A stretch of DNA of 64,000 nt from Bryopsis sp. KO-2023. Lineage: Eukaryota; Chlorophyta; Ulvophyceae; Bryopsidales; Bryopsidaceae. Shown piece by piece: positions 23,210-33,049 of the stretch. Every line of letters starts with the position of its first letter. Positions within the stretch are counted from its first letter, which is position 1. The stretch lies in the NCBI GenBank assembly GCA_030272585.1, contig BSYQ01000009.1:3534001-3598000 (forward strand). The letters are read 5' to 3'. The translations under genes and the position numbers were made by a program. The notes beneath the pieces are model-generated. The model was not told the origin of the DNA. It made no database searches and saw only the letters and a list, made by a program, of their open reading frames with translations.

Positions 23210-24089
23210 GTAAGTCACTGGAAACCGGTCGAAGTCGAAGTGGAAGTTTTAGAAAGAAAATTCGGAAAAGGAACTAAGAGAGAAATCGAATTTGGGTAGC
23301 CTGGGAAGAGGCTAGAGTTTTGAGAACTGAATGACCTGATTGTTTATTGACTGGGGATTTCTTATTTTTACTGGAACATTTGGGATTCTAGGGACTGGAT
23401 TCCTGTGTTTTGTTTTTTTCTGTACTCCCTAGCACTTCCTGGACTTTGAATGTTTTGATTATGTTTCTGGAGGGGAGTTTGCTAGAGTGCTGGCTGTGAA
23501 CTGTTTATTTGCTAGCTGGAGGTCAGTGGGACATTGATTGATTGACTGTTTATTGAACTGACTTGGGTTGGATTCGAACTCGAGTGGGCTAGAATGAAAT
23601 GAGCTGAGCTTTGCCTTTTGGGATTGGCTCGCTTGAGAGACCGAGATAGTGGGACGTTTTTCTTTCTATTCTCGGATTGATTCGGATTCGGACTTTTGAC
23701 GGACTTTGAACTGAACTATTTTGGGAAACGATTCATCTTTTGGAGTTTGATTGATATGACCTCACTCGCCTGACTGGAGTTTAGTCGGTGAGGTGGAGGG
23801 GATTGTAGTCGGGTTACTGATTATCGGGCTAATTAGAGCCACGAGGTTGACTTTCTCGGTGTCCGACATAGAGTTAGGATAAAGAGCACTATTGGGATTG
23901 TAACGAGGACCGTGTTTTGACCTGTGTAAGACATTGACGCTCGATAGAGCTTGTGACTCCGACCACTCCTCCCACACGACTTGACTCCCTCTCATAAACA
24001 ACGTGACCCTCTACACTTTGGGATTTTCCTTTTGCTTATGGGGGAGTGCTCTATTCTTTTTACTGGAGTCTGTATGTGCTAGTCAGACA
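23210..24089. other. Right flank of RE2, probably RE1 remnant
   Basis: The first bases repeat the RE2 target site GTAAG, so this DNA was contiguous with 5216 before RE2 arrived. No coding motif is visible. A GATTCGAACTCGAG motif near 23,570 resembles a B-box on the minus strand, but no A-box is convincing. Confidence 0.45.
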
Positions 24090-24310
24090 TGGGCCGAGAC
24101 CCCTGTGCACAGGACAGGACAGAACAGACTGTCTGTTCTGTGCACAGGGTTCGACCTGTGCTGCACAGGCGCACATACCTGTACACTACAGGACAGACAT
24201 GGGTCTGTGCGCTGACTGTGCAGGTCTGTGCGCCTGACTGTGCAGCATAGGGCCATTATTGCCTGTGCTGCGCACAGGACAGAACAGGTGCCGACAGGGT
24301 GCGACGCTTG
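24090..24310. repeat. Palindrome-rich CTGTGCACAGG repeat cluster
   Basis: Segments built on ACAGGACAGAACAGA and its complement TCTGTTCTGTGCACAG meet at CAGACTGTCTG and could form a hairpin. Related sequence recurs at 24,590-24,650, 25,300-25,660 and 26,870-27,160. Confidence 0.6.
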
Positions 24311-24339
24311 ATCGAGATCGGAGCTGCCGATCAGATCGG

Positions 24340-24625
24340 TATCATGATCAATTGATTCCGATCATGATCGGTCCCATGATCAATTGATCGGTCAATTGAT
24401 CGGTCCATCACAAATGCCCACAAGTCACCACCCGAAGGTGTTTTTGGAGGTGTAAGGATTCGAACCTAGGACCTCACTGACTGGAATCAAGCAAATCAAC
24501 GCTTGGACCACCCTGAACCACGATCACTAGGTCCTCCGTGTTATTATATACCTCAGTTTGTCGGACTGACTGATCAGCAGACATGGGCTGAGACCCCTGT
24601 GCACGGGACAGGACAGGACAGGACA
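24340..24625 (+). repeat. Left arm of ~280-bp inverted repeat
   Basis: Pairs with 25,620-25,885 in inverse orientation, with about 1 kb between the arms. Shared blocks include the GATC-rich end, CACCACCCGAAGGTG, a tRNA-like head and a TGATCAGCAG/CATGGGCTGA block. The arms have clear mismatches. Confidence 0.75.
24448..24530 (-). repeat. tRNA-derived SINE-like head (left arm)
   Basis: On the minus strand, GTGGTTCAGGGTGGTCCAAGCG (box A-like) is followed about 40 bases later by GGTTCGAATCC (box B). The downstream body (TTACACCTCC, then CACCTTCGGGTGGTGACTTG) is shared with the copy at 25,692, which supports a dispersed Pol III-type repeat rather than a tRNA gene. Confidence 0.65.
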
Positions 24626-24655
24626 GACTGTCTGTTCTGTGCACAGGGTCAGTGT

Positions 24656-25300
24656 AAGGATTCGGCAGAATCAAAGGCGATTCAGGCAGACCTGCAGGCT
24701 TGCAGAACTGGCAGTGATTGGGCTGACAGATTAGGCTGCAGGTTGACTGCTATGATTCGGCAGAAGCAGGAATGGCTCAGGTCCTTTAGACCTGTAGACT
24801 GATAGACTGGTAGTCAGCAGATTGGCAGACTGACGAAATGGCAGAGTAGTCGGGCTGACAGGTTGCTGACGACAGGCAGGTGCTGGCAGCGCTGCAGAAC
24901 GTGGGCTGCAGAGCTGGCAGTCACAAAGTTCTAGAAGGTCTTAGATGGCAGACTCAGAACCTGCAAGTGGACTGAGCTGCATGAATGAAAGGGGACTGAA
25001 AGGGACTTGGCAGTTTGATGGTCTGCAATACTGATGCCGACTGATGTTATGGCTTAGGATCAGTTTGGATCAGGGTTGGCAGAAACGGTATAAGTTGTGG
25101 GGGCTTGGACATTCTTGTAACCTTAGTTTGGAACCTGATCTCGCCCTTGAACCTTGCTAGGTTCAAGTGTCTCTCCCATGGTCGTTCAATAGAACGGCAG
25201 TTCAGACTGGCAGACCGGCAGGGTCGCAGTCTTCAATGGACTTGAGTGGAAAAAGCGATCTGCAGGGGCAGAGTCGTTACAGTCAGACCTGTGTTGCACA
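24656..25300. other. Cryptic GGCAGACTG-type repeats
   Basis: The stretch is full of imperfect GGCAGA, CAGACTG and GCTGACAG words without a fixed period. No gene is seen. It forms the spacer of the inverted repeat. Confidence 0.4.
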
Positions 25301-25329
25301 GGCGCACAGACCTGTACAGCACAGCACAA

Positions 25330-25500
25330 ACAGGGTCTGTGCAAAGTCTGTGCAAGTCTGTGCAAAGTCTGTGCAGGTCTGTGCACAGTCTGTGCAGATT
25401 CTGTGCAGTTCCTGTGCAAAGTCTGTGCAGTTTCTGTGCAGAGTCTGTGCAGAGTCTGTGCAGTTCTGTGCTGTGCTGTGCAGTCTGTGCACCTGTGCAG
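25330..25500 (+). repeat. CTGTGCA(AAGT) tandem array
   Basis: About a dozen and a half copies of a 9-11 base unit, TCTGTGCA followed by AAG, GAG or similar, run in one orientation. Several frames stay open across it only because the unit lacks stops, giving Cys-Ala-rich phantom peptides. Confidence 0.8.
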
Positions 25501-25619
25501 CACAGGTCCGACCTGTGCACAGAACAGACAGTCTGTCCTGTTCTAGCCTGTGGAATTTCGCAAAACAGGACAGGACAGCACAGGGTGCACAGAACCCGTA
25601 CAGAACCCTGTCCTGTGCA

Positions 25620-25885
25620 ATGCACAGGACAGGGGTCTGTCCTGTTCAGCCCATGACTGCTGATCAGGTATATAATGACACGGAGCACACTCTAACCGTA
25701 GCTCAGAGTGGTCTAAGCGTCGATTTGCTTGATTCCAATTAGTGAGGTCCTAGGTTCGAATCCTTACACCTCCAGAAACACCTTCGGGTGGTGACTTGTG
25801 GGCATTTGTGATGGACCGATCAATTGACCGATCAATTGATTATGGGACCGATCATGATCGGAATCTTAAATTAAATTCCGATCAA
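25620..25885 (-). repeat. Right arm of ~280-bp inverted repeat
   Basis: Complement of 24,340-24,625; contains the better-preserved SINE-like head. Confidence 0.75.
25692..25771 (+). repeat. tRNA-derived SINE-like head (right arm)
   Basis: Box A (TAGCTCAGAGTGGTCTAAGC) and box B (GGTTCGAATCC) both match the Pol III internal promoter consensus well. The head resembles a long-variable-arm tRNA (Leu or Ser type), but the anticodon arm does not fold cleanly and no CCA-ready acceptor stem closes. A truncated SINE is the best reading. Confidence 0.65.
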
Positions 25886-26275
25886 TTGATCCATGGCCGA
25901 TCATGGTCGGAGCTGATCGGATCAACGGCCGATCAATCGGCGTTTCACCGATCTTGATCGACCGATCACGTGCCGACAGGTCGCGACGCTTGATCGTGAT
26001 CGTGGTCGTGATCGGAGATGCCGATCAGATCGATAATAGGAAGCCCGATCCCGATCACGATCAGGCTTTGATCGGCCGATCACGATCATCGATCAGGTTT
26101 TAATCGGCCGATCACGATCACGATCATCGATCATGATCGGTAAAAAAAAAACAAAAAAAAACCGATCATTTCCAGAATCATGTGGAACGAGATCGTGTCA
26201 GGTCAGATCAGTGAAACGATCTGTCCTGACATCGAAAATGGACGGCCGATCATTTCCGATCACGTCCATAGTATG
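25798..26275. repeat. GATC-saturated block
   Basis: GATC occurs dozens of times in under 500 bases, mostly inside CGATCAATTGATCGG, GATCATGATCGG and CGATCACGATCA palindromes. A smaller block at 24,308-24,412 is its inverted partner in part. There is no coding signal. A short poly-A interruption lies near 26,145. Confidence 0.8.
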
Positions 26276-26291
26276 GTCCAGACCGACCTGG

Positions 26292-26871
26292 CGCCTGTCT
26301 AAAACAGGTGACTTAATTAAGCGCACATAAGCGTGCTAATCGAGTATCAACCAATTGGGAAGATACTTACTTAATTAAAGAACTAAGTGATATTATTATA
26401 TACATTATCAATGCATGACTGACGTGAGCCAAGCTCACCAGCCTCGAAATAGGGCTGTCGATCGACAATAGGATTCGAACTCGGGTTGGCTAAGTCCGAG
26501 TCCTACACACCAAACCAATGACAAACCCCACCACAGGGACGCTCAAGTGGGGGCCGTCACCTTTAAGTACCCATTTTTTTTAATTACGAAAACTAGGTAC
26601 TTAAGGGTAACAGCCCCCACTAGAGCGTCCCTGTGGTGGGGTCCGCCATTGGTTTGGTGTGTAGGACTCGGACTTAGCCAACCCGAGTTCGAATCCTATT
26701 GTCGATTGATAGCCCTATTTCGAGGCTGGTGAGCTTGGCTCACGTCATTCATGCATTGATAATGTATATAATAATATCACTTAGTTCTTTAATTAAGTAT
26801 CTTCCCAATTGGTTGATACTCGATTAGCACGCTTATGTGCGCTTAATTAAGTCACCTGTTTTAGACAGGCG
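26292..26871. repeat. 580-bp near-perfect fold-back (palindrome)
   Basis: The left arm (26292-26572) and right arm (26596-26871) are complementary over about 280 bases with few mismatches, around a 23-base centre. The outer ends read CGCCTGTCT. Each arm carries a tRNA-like B-box motif (GAGTTCGAATCC) and the block TTGGTTTGGTGTGTAGG. It could be two head-to-head copies of a SINE-like repeat or a fold-back DNA element. No flanking target duplication is obvious. Confidence 0.85.
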
Positions 26872-27170
26872 ATGCACAGATCAAGTACTGTGCTGCACAG
26901 TACTTGATCTGTGCAGTACACAGTACACGTGGTCTGTGCAACACAGTACGCAGTCTGTGCTGCACAGACTGCGCACTGTGCTGTACACAGTCTCACGTGT
27001 GCGCACAGGTTGTACAGGGGGTCGAAGTCCGGGGTTACACAGTGATTGTACAGCACAGGACAGACGTGGGTCTGTCCTGTGGAATTTCGCTGCACAGGAC
27101 AGACCTGCACAGGGTGCACAGATGTCGTACAGAACCCTGTCCTGTTCAGCCCATGACTGGTGCTAGTTGG
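26872..27170. repeat. CTGTGCA-type repeat cluster, second block
   Basis: Short palindromes built on CTGTGCAGCACAG, then a 100-base block (GTGGAATTTCGC ... CCTGTTCAGCCCATGAC) that is also found at 25,545-25,655 in the same orientation. Confidence 0.65.
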
Positions 27171-27239
27171 TGACCTTAGGTCTAGGGGCCAGATCTCTAA
27201 GGTCAGGGGGAGTCTTGTGACAGTTTACAAAGGGAGAGG

Positions 27240-27312
27240 TGGGATTCGATCCCTAGACCTCTCGGTGACAATGAAAGTAACGGTCGCACCAGCGAACCAG
27301 TGAGCGACGGTG
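27240..27312 (-). repeat. SINE-like tRNA head
   Basis: On the minus strand CTGGTTCGCTGGTGCGACC (A-box-like) precedes AGGGATCGAATCCCACC (B-box). The two are spaced as in a tRNA, but the stems are imperfect. Confidence 0.5.
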
Positions 27313-27465
27313 ATTACAGAGGTCCAGTCGGTTATGTAGCCGTCTGACCCGTGACGTAACAGGAATAGTGTGATGGAACGGGTGATTGTGTGTGACTGTA
27401 TCCGGACGGTGTAGTCCGGGGTCACGAAAGTGAGAGTTACAGCCAGTTACAGTTGTGACCATTGA

Positions 27466-27545
27466 CGGGATTCGAACCCGGGTCAACGGTTGACGAGTCT
27501 TAAGGCGTTTCGCCTTAGACCGTGTTGTTCTTGGATTGTAATACT
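27466..27545 (-). repeat. SINE-like tRNA(Leu)-type head
   Basis: On the minus strand CGGTCTAAGGCG, CCTTAAGAC and CCCGGGTTCGAATCCCG follow in order, as in a leucine tRNA with a variable arm. The 5' acceptor half is not recognisable, so a working tRNA is unlikely. Confidence 0.5.
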
Positions 27546-27570
27546 GTTGAGTTGTCTATACCCCGCGTCC

Positions 27571-27957
27571 TTACAGGGGAGGTGAATTTGTAACTTCTTT
27601 TCCTAAAAAAGAAAAACAAGAACTGAAAAGAGCTGTGCAAGAAAAAAGTGATGGGATGCAAATTGAACGATGAAAAAGATTGGGAGATAAACATGGGCTA
27701 GATTTGGATAGATTCGATCTCAAAGTTGCCCCAGAGAACAACTCGCGTAAAAACGAGTGAACGAAAAGTTGAGGGTTTGGATTGTCGTGAGGGAACATCA
27801 CCAAGGCCCCTATTGCCCCGCACTCCTTGAAGCATAGTTGCATCCTTGTCCGAATAATAACCATATGGCGCTCCATTGCGGAAACCCTCGACTCCGGTTT
27901 CTCCAACAACTTGGCATCGTGCACAATCTGAGCGATTGGACGACGTTGGGAAGCCAT
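27571..27957 (-). CDS. Hypothetical 128-residue ORF
   Basis: The frame opens with a real ATG in a good context (AGTTATGGC) and encodes a basic N-terminal half (MASQRRPIAQIVHDAKLLEK) followed by a Ser/Phe/Cys-rich tail. I recognise no domain. The N-terminal 60 residues look protein-like. The tail overlaps T-rich DNA on the coding strand and may be intronic, so this could be a first exon or a fragment of a mobile element. No partner exon could be found upstream or downstream. Confidence 0.3.
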   Translation of the reverse strand: MASQRRPIAQIVHDAKLLEKPESRVSAMERHMVIIRTRMQLCFKECGAIGALVMFPHDNPNPQLFVHSFLRELFSGATLRSNLSKSSPCLSPNLFHRSICIPSLFSCTALFSSCFSFLGKEVTNSPPL

Positions 27958-29399
27958 AACTCTGTAAACAAGTGTTTTGATTGGGTGTATGTATTGATGC
28001 TGGGAGTTCGGAGTTGTGGTGAAACAGTTAGACGAATCGGTTTAGCCTGTTTTGGTTTGGATATCAGTCTCGCTGTTAACTAAGTTTGACCTGGGTACGG
28101 TTAGGACTTTGAGTGGGTGAGCGACTATAAAGGGAAAGTTCCACGACTGAAGGACAGTCTTGTTGTGTAAGGCTTGTATATTGGTGGGAACAGCTATTGG
28201 GTGGGTTGTGGGTCTGTGTGTGTATTGACTCCGCCGCCAGTTCATTCTGCTCGACTCGTGTGACTCTGCCTTTGACCTCTGCTGGGATTTCGATAATGGG
28301 TGCCCCACATCAACACAAGAAAAAAACCGCCGCGAGCCTGACGTAAACCGAGAGAGAGAGAGAGGAATCGAACCCCCCAGTAAAAACGCTGAACGACCGC
28401 GCTCTCTGATTTTGCAGGGGCGTCTGTACGCCAACAACAGTTCCACCCACCGCGACTTCGCTGCTGCAGGACTGTGACAGGGGGGCTTGGCTCGACGCTC
28501 GAGGGCTGTCGCGTTGCAAGAGTGTGAGGGCCAGGCAGCGATGGGGGAGCTGCGATGCTGGAGCTGTTTTGAGATTCGCGTTCAGGTGCTACATGGAGGC
28601 GTTGCGGTTGGTCGGACAAATGGGATGTGCCATCACTGTGTCTTCCCCCCGATTTTAGGTCACAACGTGGGAGCTCCTCCCCCCAATTTTAGCCCCGTCA
28701 GATAACTCGGATATTGAGTGATTACAAGTGGAATCCCAGTCCTTTTATATCTGAACAGAGCCGATTTGTCATGCTAGATCTACGTGCGAGTTCCCTTGGG
28801 TCCACAGACCTTCAACAGTAAGTGTGCCAGACGTGTGTCCCGCACACGAGGTGAGATATATCAAGTTCCTTCGACTGCTACGTTTTCTTCCACACCCAGA
28901 GATCGAAAACCTTTACAGAATGTAACCCTCGTTTAACCCTTCAAACAAATAGTGCCAATTTCTGCCAAATTGGCATCCCAAGCACCACAAAAGTAAATCA
29001 AAATGTCCCTATTAGCTCGATATAAAAACTCCCAAATCCCACCAAAAAATAATCTCCAAAAAGGGAGGGAAGAACACAGTTCCGGGATGGGTGAAAAAAC
29101 CGAGTAAAGAAAGACCAACTGAGTGAGCTTAAGAACCCAAAGTACTGAGATCCAAAACTCCAAAAGGTACCCCTACAGACCACCTCAGCAATTAGTCCTT
29201 TCAATCGTCCCACCCTAAAACTCCGCAAAAGGAACCGCGCTTCCTGCGGAACCGTAAATGTCTCCTACGGGGTATATTCAGTCGTGACGAATACGCACGT
29301 GATGTGAATCTCCGAAGATCACGGATGATTCATCCGTATTCGTACTTTCGACCTAGCGGGATTCGACCTTGCGGCAATAAATCTTCAACAGGACTGGAC
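27958..29399. other. Intergenic
   Basis: Overlapping short frames on both strands near 28.2-28.7 kb show no motif or splice pattern that I trust. No RNA gene is seen. Confidence 0.4.
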
Positions 29400-31270
29400 A
29401 TAGTGTTGTCCTCTTCTAAAAGAGGTAGTAATTTGCCTGATGAAACGAGAGACCCTCTCTTCCAGCTCGAGGTTGGGTTTCTTGCAGCGAGTGAATCGTT
29501 GTTCGCCACCCCAACACTGTCGCTCACAACGGCGTGCACGGATCCGCTCTCTCTCTCCAACTATGGCCATTTCCTTGCACGACCATGCGTTGGGCAAAAC
29601 CGCTCAGTTTATCGCTGCTTGTCGAGCGGTGGAGTCTGACAAACCTCAAGAAACTCGTAAGTTTTCGGAGCCGTGGGCGAGAAAGTTCGCCAGCGAGACA
29701 GGCACGGAGCTGCTGCGCTTGGTTGCGGAGGAGTACTCCGTGTCGCTGCAGGCTATAATTAACATTATCACTGCACGGACCTGTTTCCTGGATGATGTGG
29801 TGAACCGAGCGACTTCCAGAGAGAGCCCGAAAATCCGTCAAGTCGTGATTGCGGCCGTGGGCGGGGACGGAAGGCCTTACCGCATGCGCTTTCCCGACGA
29901 CGTTGTGGTGTTCGAAATGGATTTGCCAGATGTAATGAAATTCAGAAGCAAGATTTTTGCTGAAGCACAGGCACAACCCACGTGCGATCTACGGAGCATC
30001 GAAGTCGATCTGGCGAAGGATGGGTGGGCGGAGGCATTGGTGGCGGCGGGGTTCGACCCCTCGGAGCCGTCAGTGTGGACCATGGAGGGGCTTCTGACGT
30101 ACTTGACGGAGGAGGAGTGCAAAAAATTTGTTTCACAGGTTGATCCCTCAATAAGAATGCACGCGCGCCACAATGTCTGTTGCGTAACCAGAGTTCACAG
30201 AAAAAAGCCCCAAGGCCAAAACAACATACCCCATCCATTTTGACGTATAAGCTTTTTCAAAGTAACACAAAAATTTAGCATTTCGATGCAGCGTAGAGAT
30301 TTGGACACAGTTTCTGACAAATCAACTGTGGATGCCAACTGTTCAAGCAAGCCGATGACATCCATTCGGTTTTAAAATGGATTCATTTCCAGGTTTCCAG
30401 GTTTGCCAGGTTTGTTTCAGAGATTGTACCAAGCATGTCGTGTGAACTCTACATTGCAGATCGCTACACTCTGCACCCCTGGCAGTGTTATTTGTGGGGA
30501 CGTCTACAGCCCAAGCTTTTTCACCCGTGAAAGCCTCGCTGGTTTCAAGAAACTCTGGGCAGATTTTGGGGCAGCCCCCGCATGCTCATCCATCGAGGAC
30601 CCCAAAGCTTTCTTCGCAGAGTTTGGTTTCCAAACGATTGTGAAAGTCTACAAAGAGCTGGCGGTTGAGCTTGACGTGGGTTTTTCCGGCATTCTGGGTT
30701 TTCCCTCGGCCCATTCTGAGCAAGAGGAAAAAAACAGTTCGGAAACCAATTATTATTTTGAAGCAACGAAATGAAAGGAAAAAAAATGCTGTGCAGGGAA
30801 AAAAGATAAGAAAACAGCGAGCTGCAATGGGTAAATGCGTGTAGCTCATCTTAGACCCGATGGTGGGTACGTCTACACCGTTGCTTCTTTAGTGATCACC
30901 ATAGGGATACCATTCTCCTTTTTCAAGGAATATTTCGTGGTCCAGGTTTCACTGCATAGCTACATTAGTCAGTTTTATCTGATCCATTTCCCCTGTATCA
31001 AACAAGTGTTTTGTAAGTCTTTTGTCTCTTCCCTGACCTCTGCTTCAGGTTGGAAAGCTGTTTCATGTTTTTCAATTATTGAGCAAGAAATTCCCACATC
31101 TTCTTGGTGCATTTTTGTTAAAGTAGTGGGGCCCATCGTTCACTCATTTGTGCAGTGAACCAGACATATGAAAAACTGCCAATCTTGATGCTCTGCACAG
31201 TGTTGCCCAAATTCACAGTGCCAGTTCTGTACCAAAGAGGGTGTGAATTCTTTCAATGGATCCTATACTT
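29400..31270 (+). repeat. Inverted segmental copy carrying methyltransferase copy 3
   Basis: Partner of 380-2130. The similarity starts in the 5' flank (GGTTGGGTTTCTTGC block) and ends about 500 bases past the stop, just before the peroxiredoxin gene. Confidence 0.75.
29563..30774 (+). CDS. SAM-dependent methyltransferase, copy 3 (TIGR00027-like)
   Basis: Exons 29563-30138 (192 codons, the same length as in copy 1) and 30421-30774 (118 codons) give about 309 residues. The start is the ATG of MAISLHDHALGKTAQF. Exon 1 keeps the SAM-binding region (AAVGGDGRPYRMRFPDD), the acidic VFEMDLPDVMKF segment and the WTMEGLLTYLTEEE motif. Exon 2 begins RLYQACRVNSTLQ and contains LCTPGSVICGDV. The splice again uses donor GTTGAT and acceptor TTTCAG in phase 0. 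It differs from copy 1 mainly at the C-terminus. The substrate is unknown. Both copies 1 and 3 look able to make protein. Confidence 0.8.
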
Positions 31271-31493
31271 TCACTCAATGACTCAATGACTGAGGTCTTT
31301 TGGTGTGGCAGGTGTCTAGGATTGAAAACAATTATGAAACTAATTTTTTTGACGACTAATTTTCAGATCAATTTTGCCGGGTTCCATGACGGACTGCGCG
31401 CTCCCTATTTTGTGTCGGTTGCACCGTTGGTGGAAACAAATCGAAACAGCGCCCGTTCCTTCTCCGCCTGAAACTGCGTATTTCCTTAAAAAA

Positions 31494-33049
31494 ATGTTCG
31501 CGTTCGCTCATTCGACCCCTTGCGCTCGTGTCGTTCCCGCCGTCAGGGCTGGACGCCTCTCTGCTCGTCGCTGCATTGCTGTCGCTCCAATCCGGAGGAG
31601 GTTTGCGAATGCTCCCACCAGGAGTTTTAGGAGCAGCGTCTGTGTTCAGGTGAACCATTGATTGGTTTTGGACGATACGACGATCGGGAAGATCGATTCG
31701 CCGTCAATTTTGGCAACGTCATAGCGCTGGGCGTTGAGTGTCCTCGAATAGCCCCTGGTGGGGGCTGAACGTTGGTCGAATAAGGGTTTAGATCTGTGTA
31801 ACGATGGTTGGATATGTTTTTCTGCAGGCAGGATTGAACAAGGGTGACTCTCTGACAAGCTATGCTGAGTACAAGAAGTGAGTGTGGGGTCTGGCAATCT
31901 CCAGAGAAAGTTATTGATGCATGATTGCATTTTTTCGATTGACTTTTCGAACTGTGGTTCTTCTGGATCCATCTCCTCCTCCTTGTCGTGCATTCAGAAA
32001 ATCAAAATTTAGATCAAGTGCTGCAAGGAAAAAGAAATGCCATAGTAGTAGTCGAAGTCCTATGGAATTTTCCTGGATTTGTGCTCCATACAATCCTAAT
32101 TTCAGGCCAGGGTGTGTCGAAACAAATGCATGTAGCTGACTTGGAAGTGTGGAGTCCTTTTTTTTTCCCAAGGTCTTTTTTTTTTTACCCAGAGGCTTAC
32201 ATGTTGTTTTTTGCCGAAACGATTTATCTGCGCAGATCTGTGGCCAGCTCCGGTGGTGGAAAGGTCACTCTCAGCAGTTTCAAGGGAAAGAAACCCGTTG
32301 TTTTGTTTTTCTACCCCAAAGCTGGAACTCCTGGCTGCACCAAGGAGGTAATTCCATCTCTCTGTTTTTGATAAGAAAATGAACGAAAGAAAAATGCATC
32401 GAAATTGGTTTCTGCATTTTTTTTCTTTCCAGTTCAGCAATTTTGACATTTTCTTCAACCTGGGAAGTGTTTGATTTTTTTTATTATTTTATTGTGTGGG
32501 AGTGTTTTTTTTGGACTTTCTATGTTAGGCCCAGAAGTTTCGGGATGACTACGCAAAGTTCAAGAAAGTTGGAGCCGCTGTCTTTGGAATCAGTGGCGAC
32601 TCTTTGGATGAGCAGAAAGCGTTCTCTTCTGCCGAAAGCCTCCCATACCCACTTTTGGTCGACGAAGGAGATGCTTTGAGAAAGGTCCGCCCCTGTGATT
32701 ATATCGTCCCATCTGTGCCAGTGTTTTTTGGGGTTTTTTTTTTGTTTTCAACAAAAGGATCCATCAAGAAGGAAAATCAGTGAGGAAGTTCACATCCCAA
32801 ACTCAGGGGTTGGTGAGTTAGGGGTTACTGTCAGGTGGAAGACCCAAGATTTTTTTTGCCCGAGGTCTACCCCACAGGAGATTTTTGTGAATGGTTTTGC
32901 AGGGTTTCGGCATCAAGAGCGATTTGTTCGGAGCTCTGCCTGGGCGTCAAACTTTTGTAATCGGCAAGGATGGAACCTGTCTCTTGTCCTACAATAACCA
33001 GCTTTCTCCAGAGAAGCACGTGGATGAGGCCCTCAAAGCCTTGCAATGA
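31494..33049 (+). CDS. PRXQ: Peroxiredoxin Q / BCP-type thiol peroxidase, plastid-targeted
   Basis: Five exons are proposed: 31494-31649, 31828-31877, 32236-32347, 32529-32684 and 32903-33049. They total 621 bases, or 206 residues, with consistent phases. Residues 1-52 are Arg/Ala/Ser-rich without acidic residues ([18 protein letters not shown]), a typical organellar transit peptide with Phe near the start. The mature part has [18 protein letters not shown], the peroxidatic Cys in [21 protein letters not shown], and [17 protein letters not shown], all close to PrxQ/BCP. PrxQ reduces hydroperoxides with thioredoxin electrons, in the chloroplast in plants. The resolving Cys normally five residues after the peroxidatic one is Gln here (CTKEAQKF). 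The only other mature Cys is in [10 protein letters not shown]. Confidence 0.92.

Noticed and set aside
25167-25742. Cys-rich open frames on both strands through the CTGTGCA array
   Set aside because: They arise from a repeat unit without stop codons; several frames are open at once on both strands.
24448-27545. Several tRNA genes
   Set aside because: Pol III boxes are present, but acceptor and anticodon stems do not close and the flanks are repeated, so SINE-like heads fit better.
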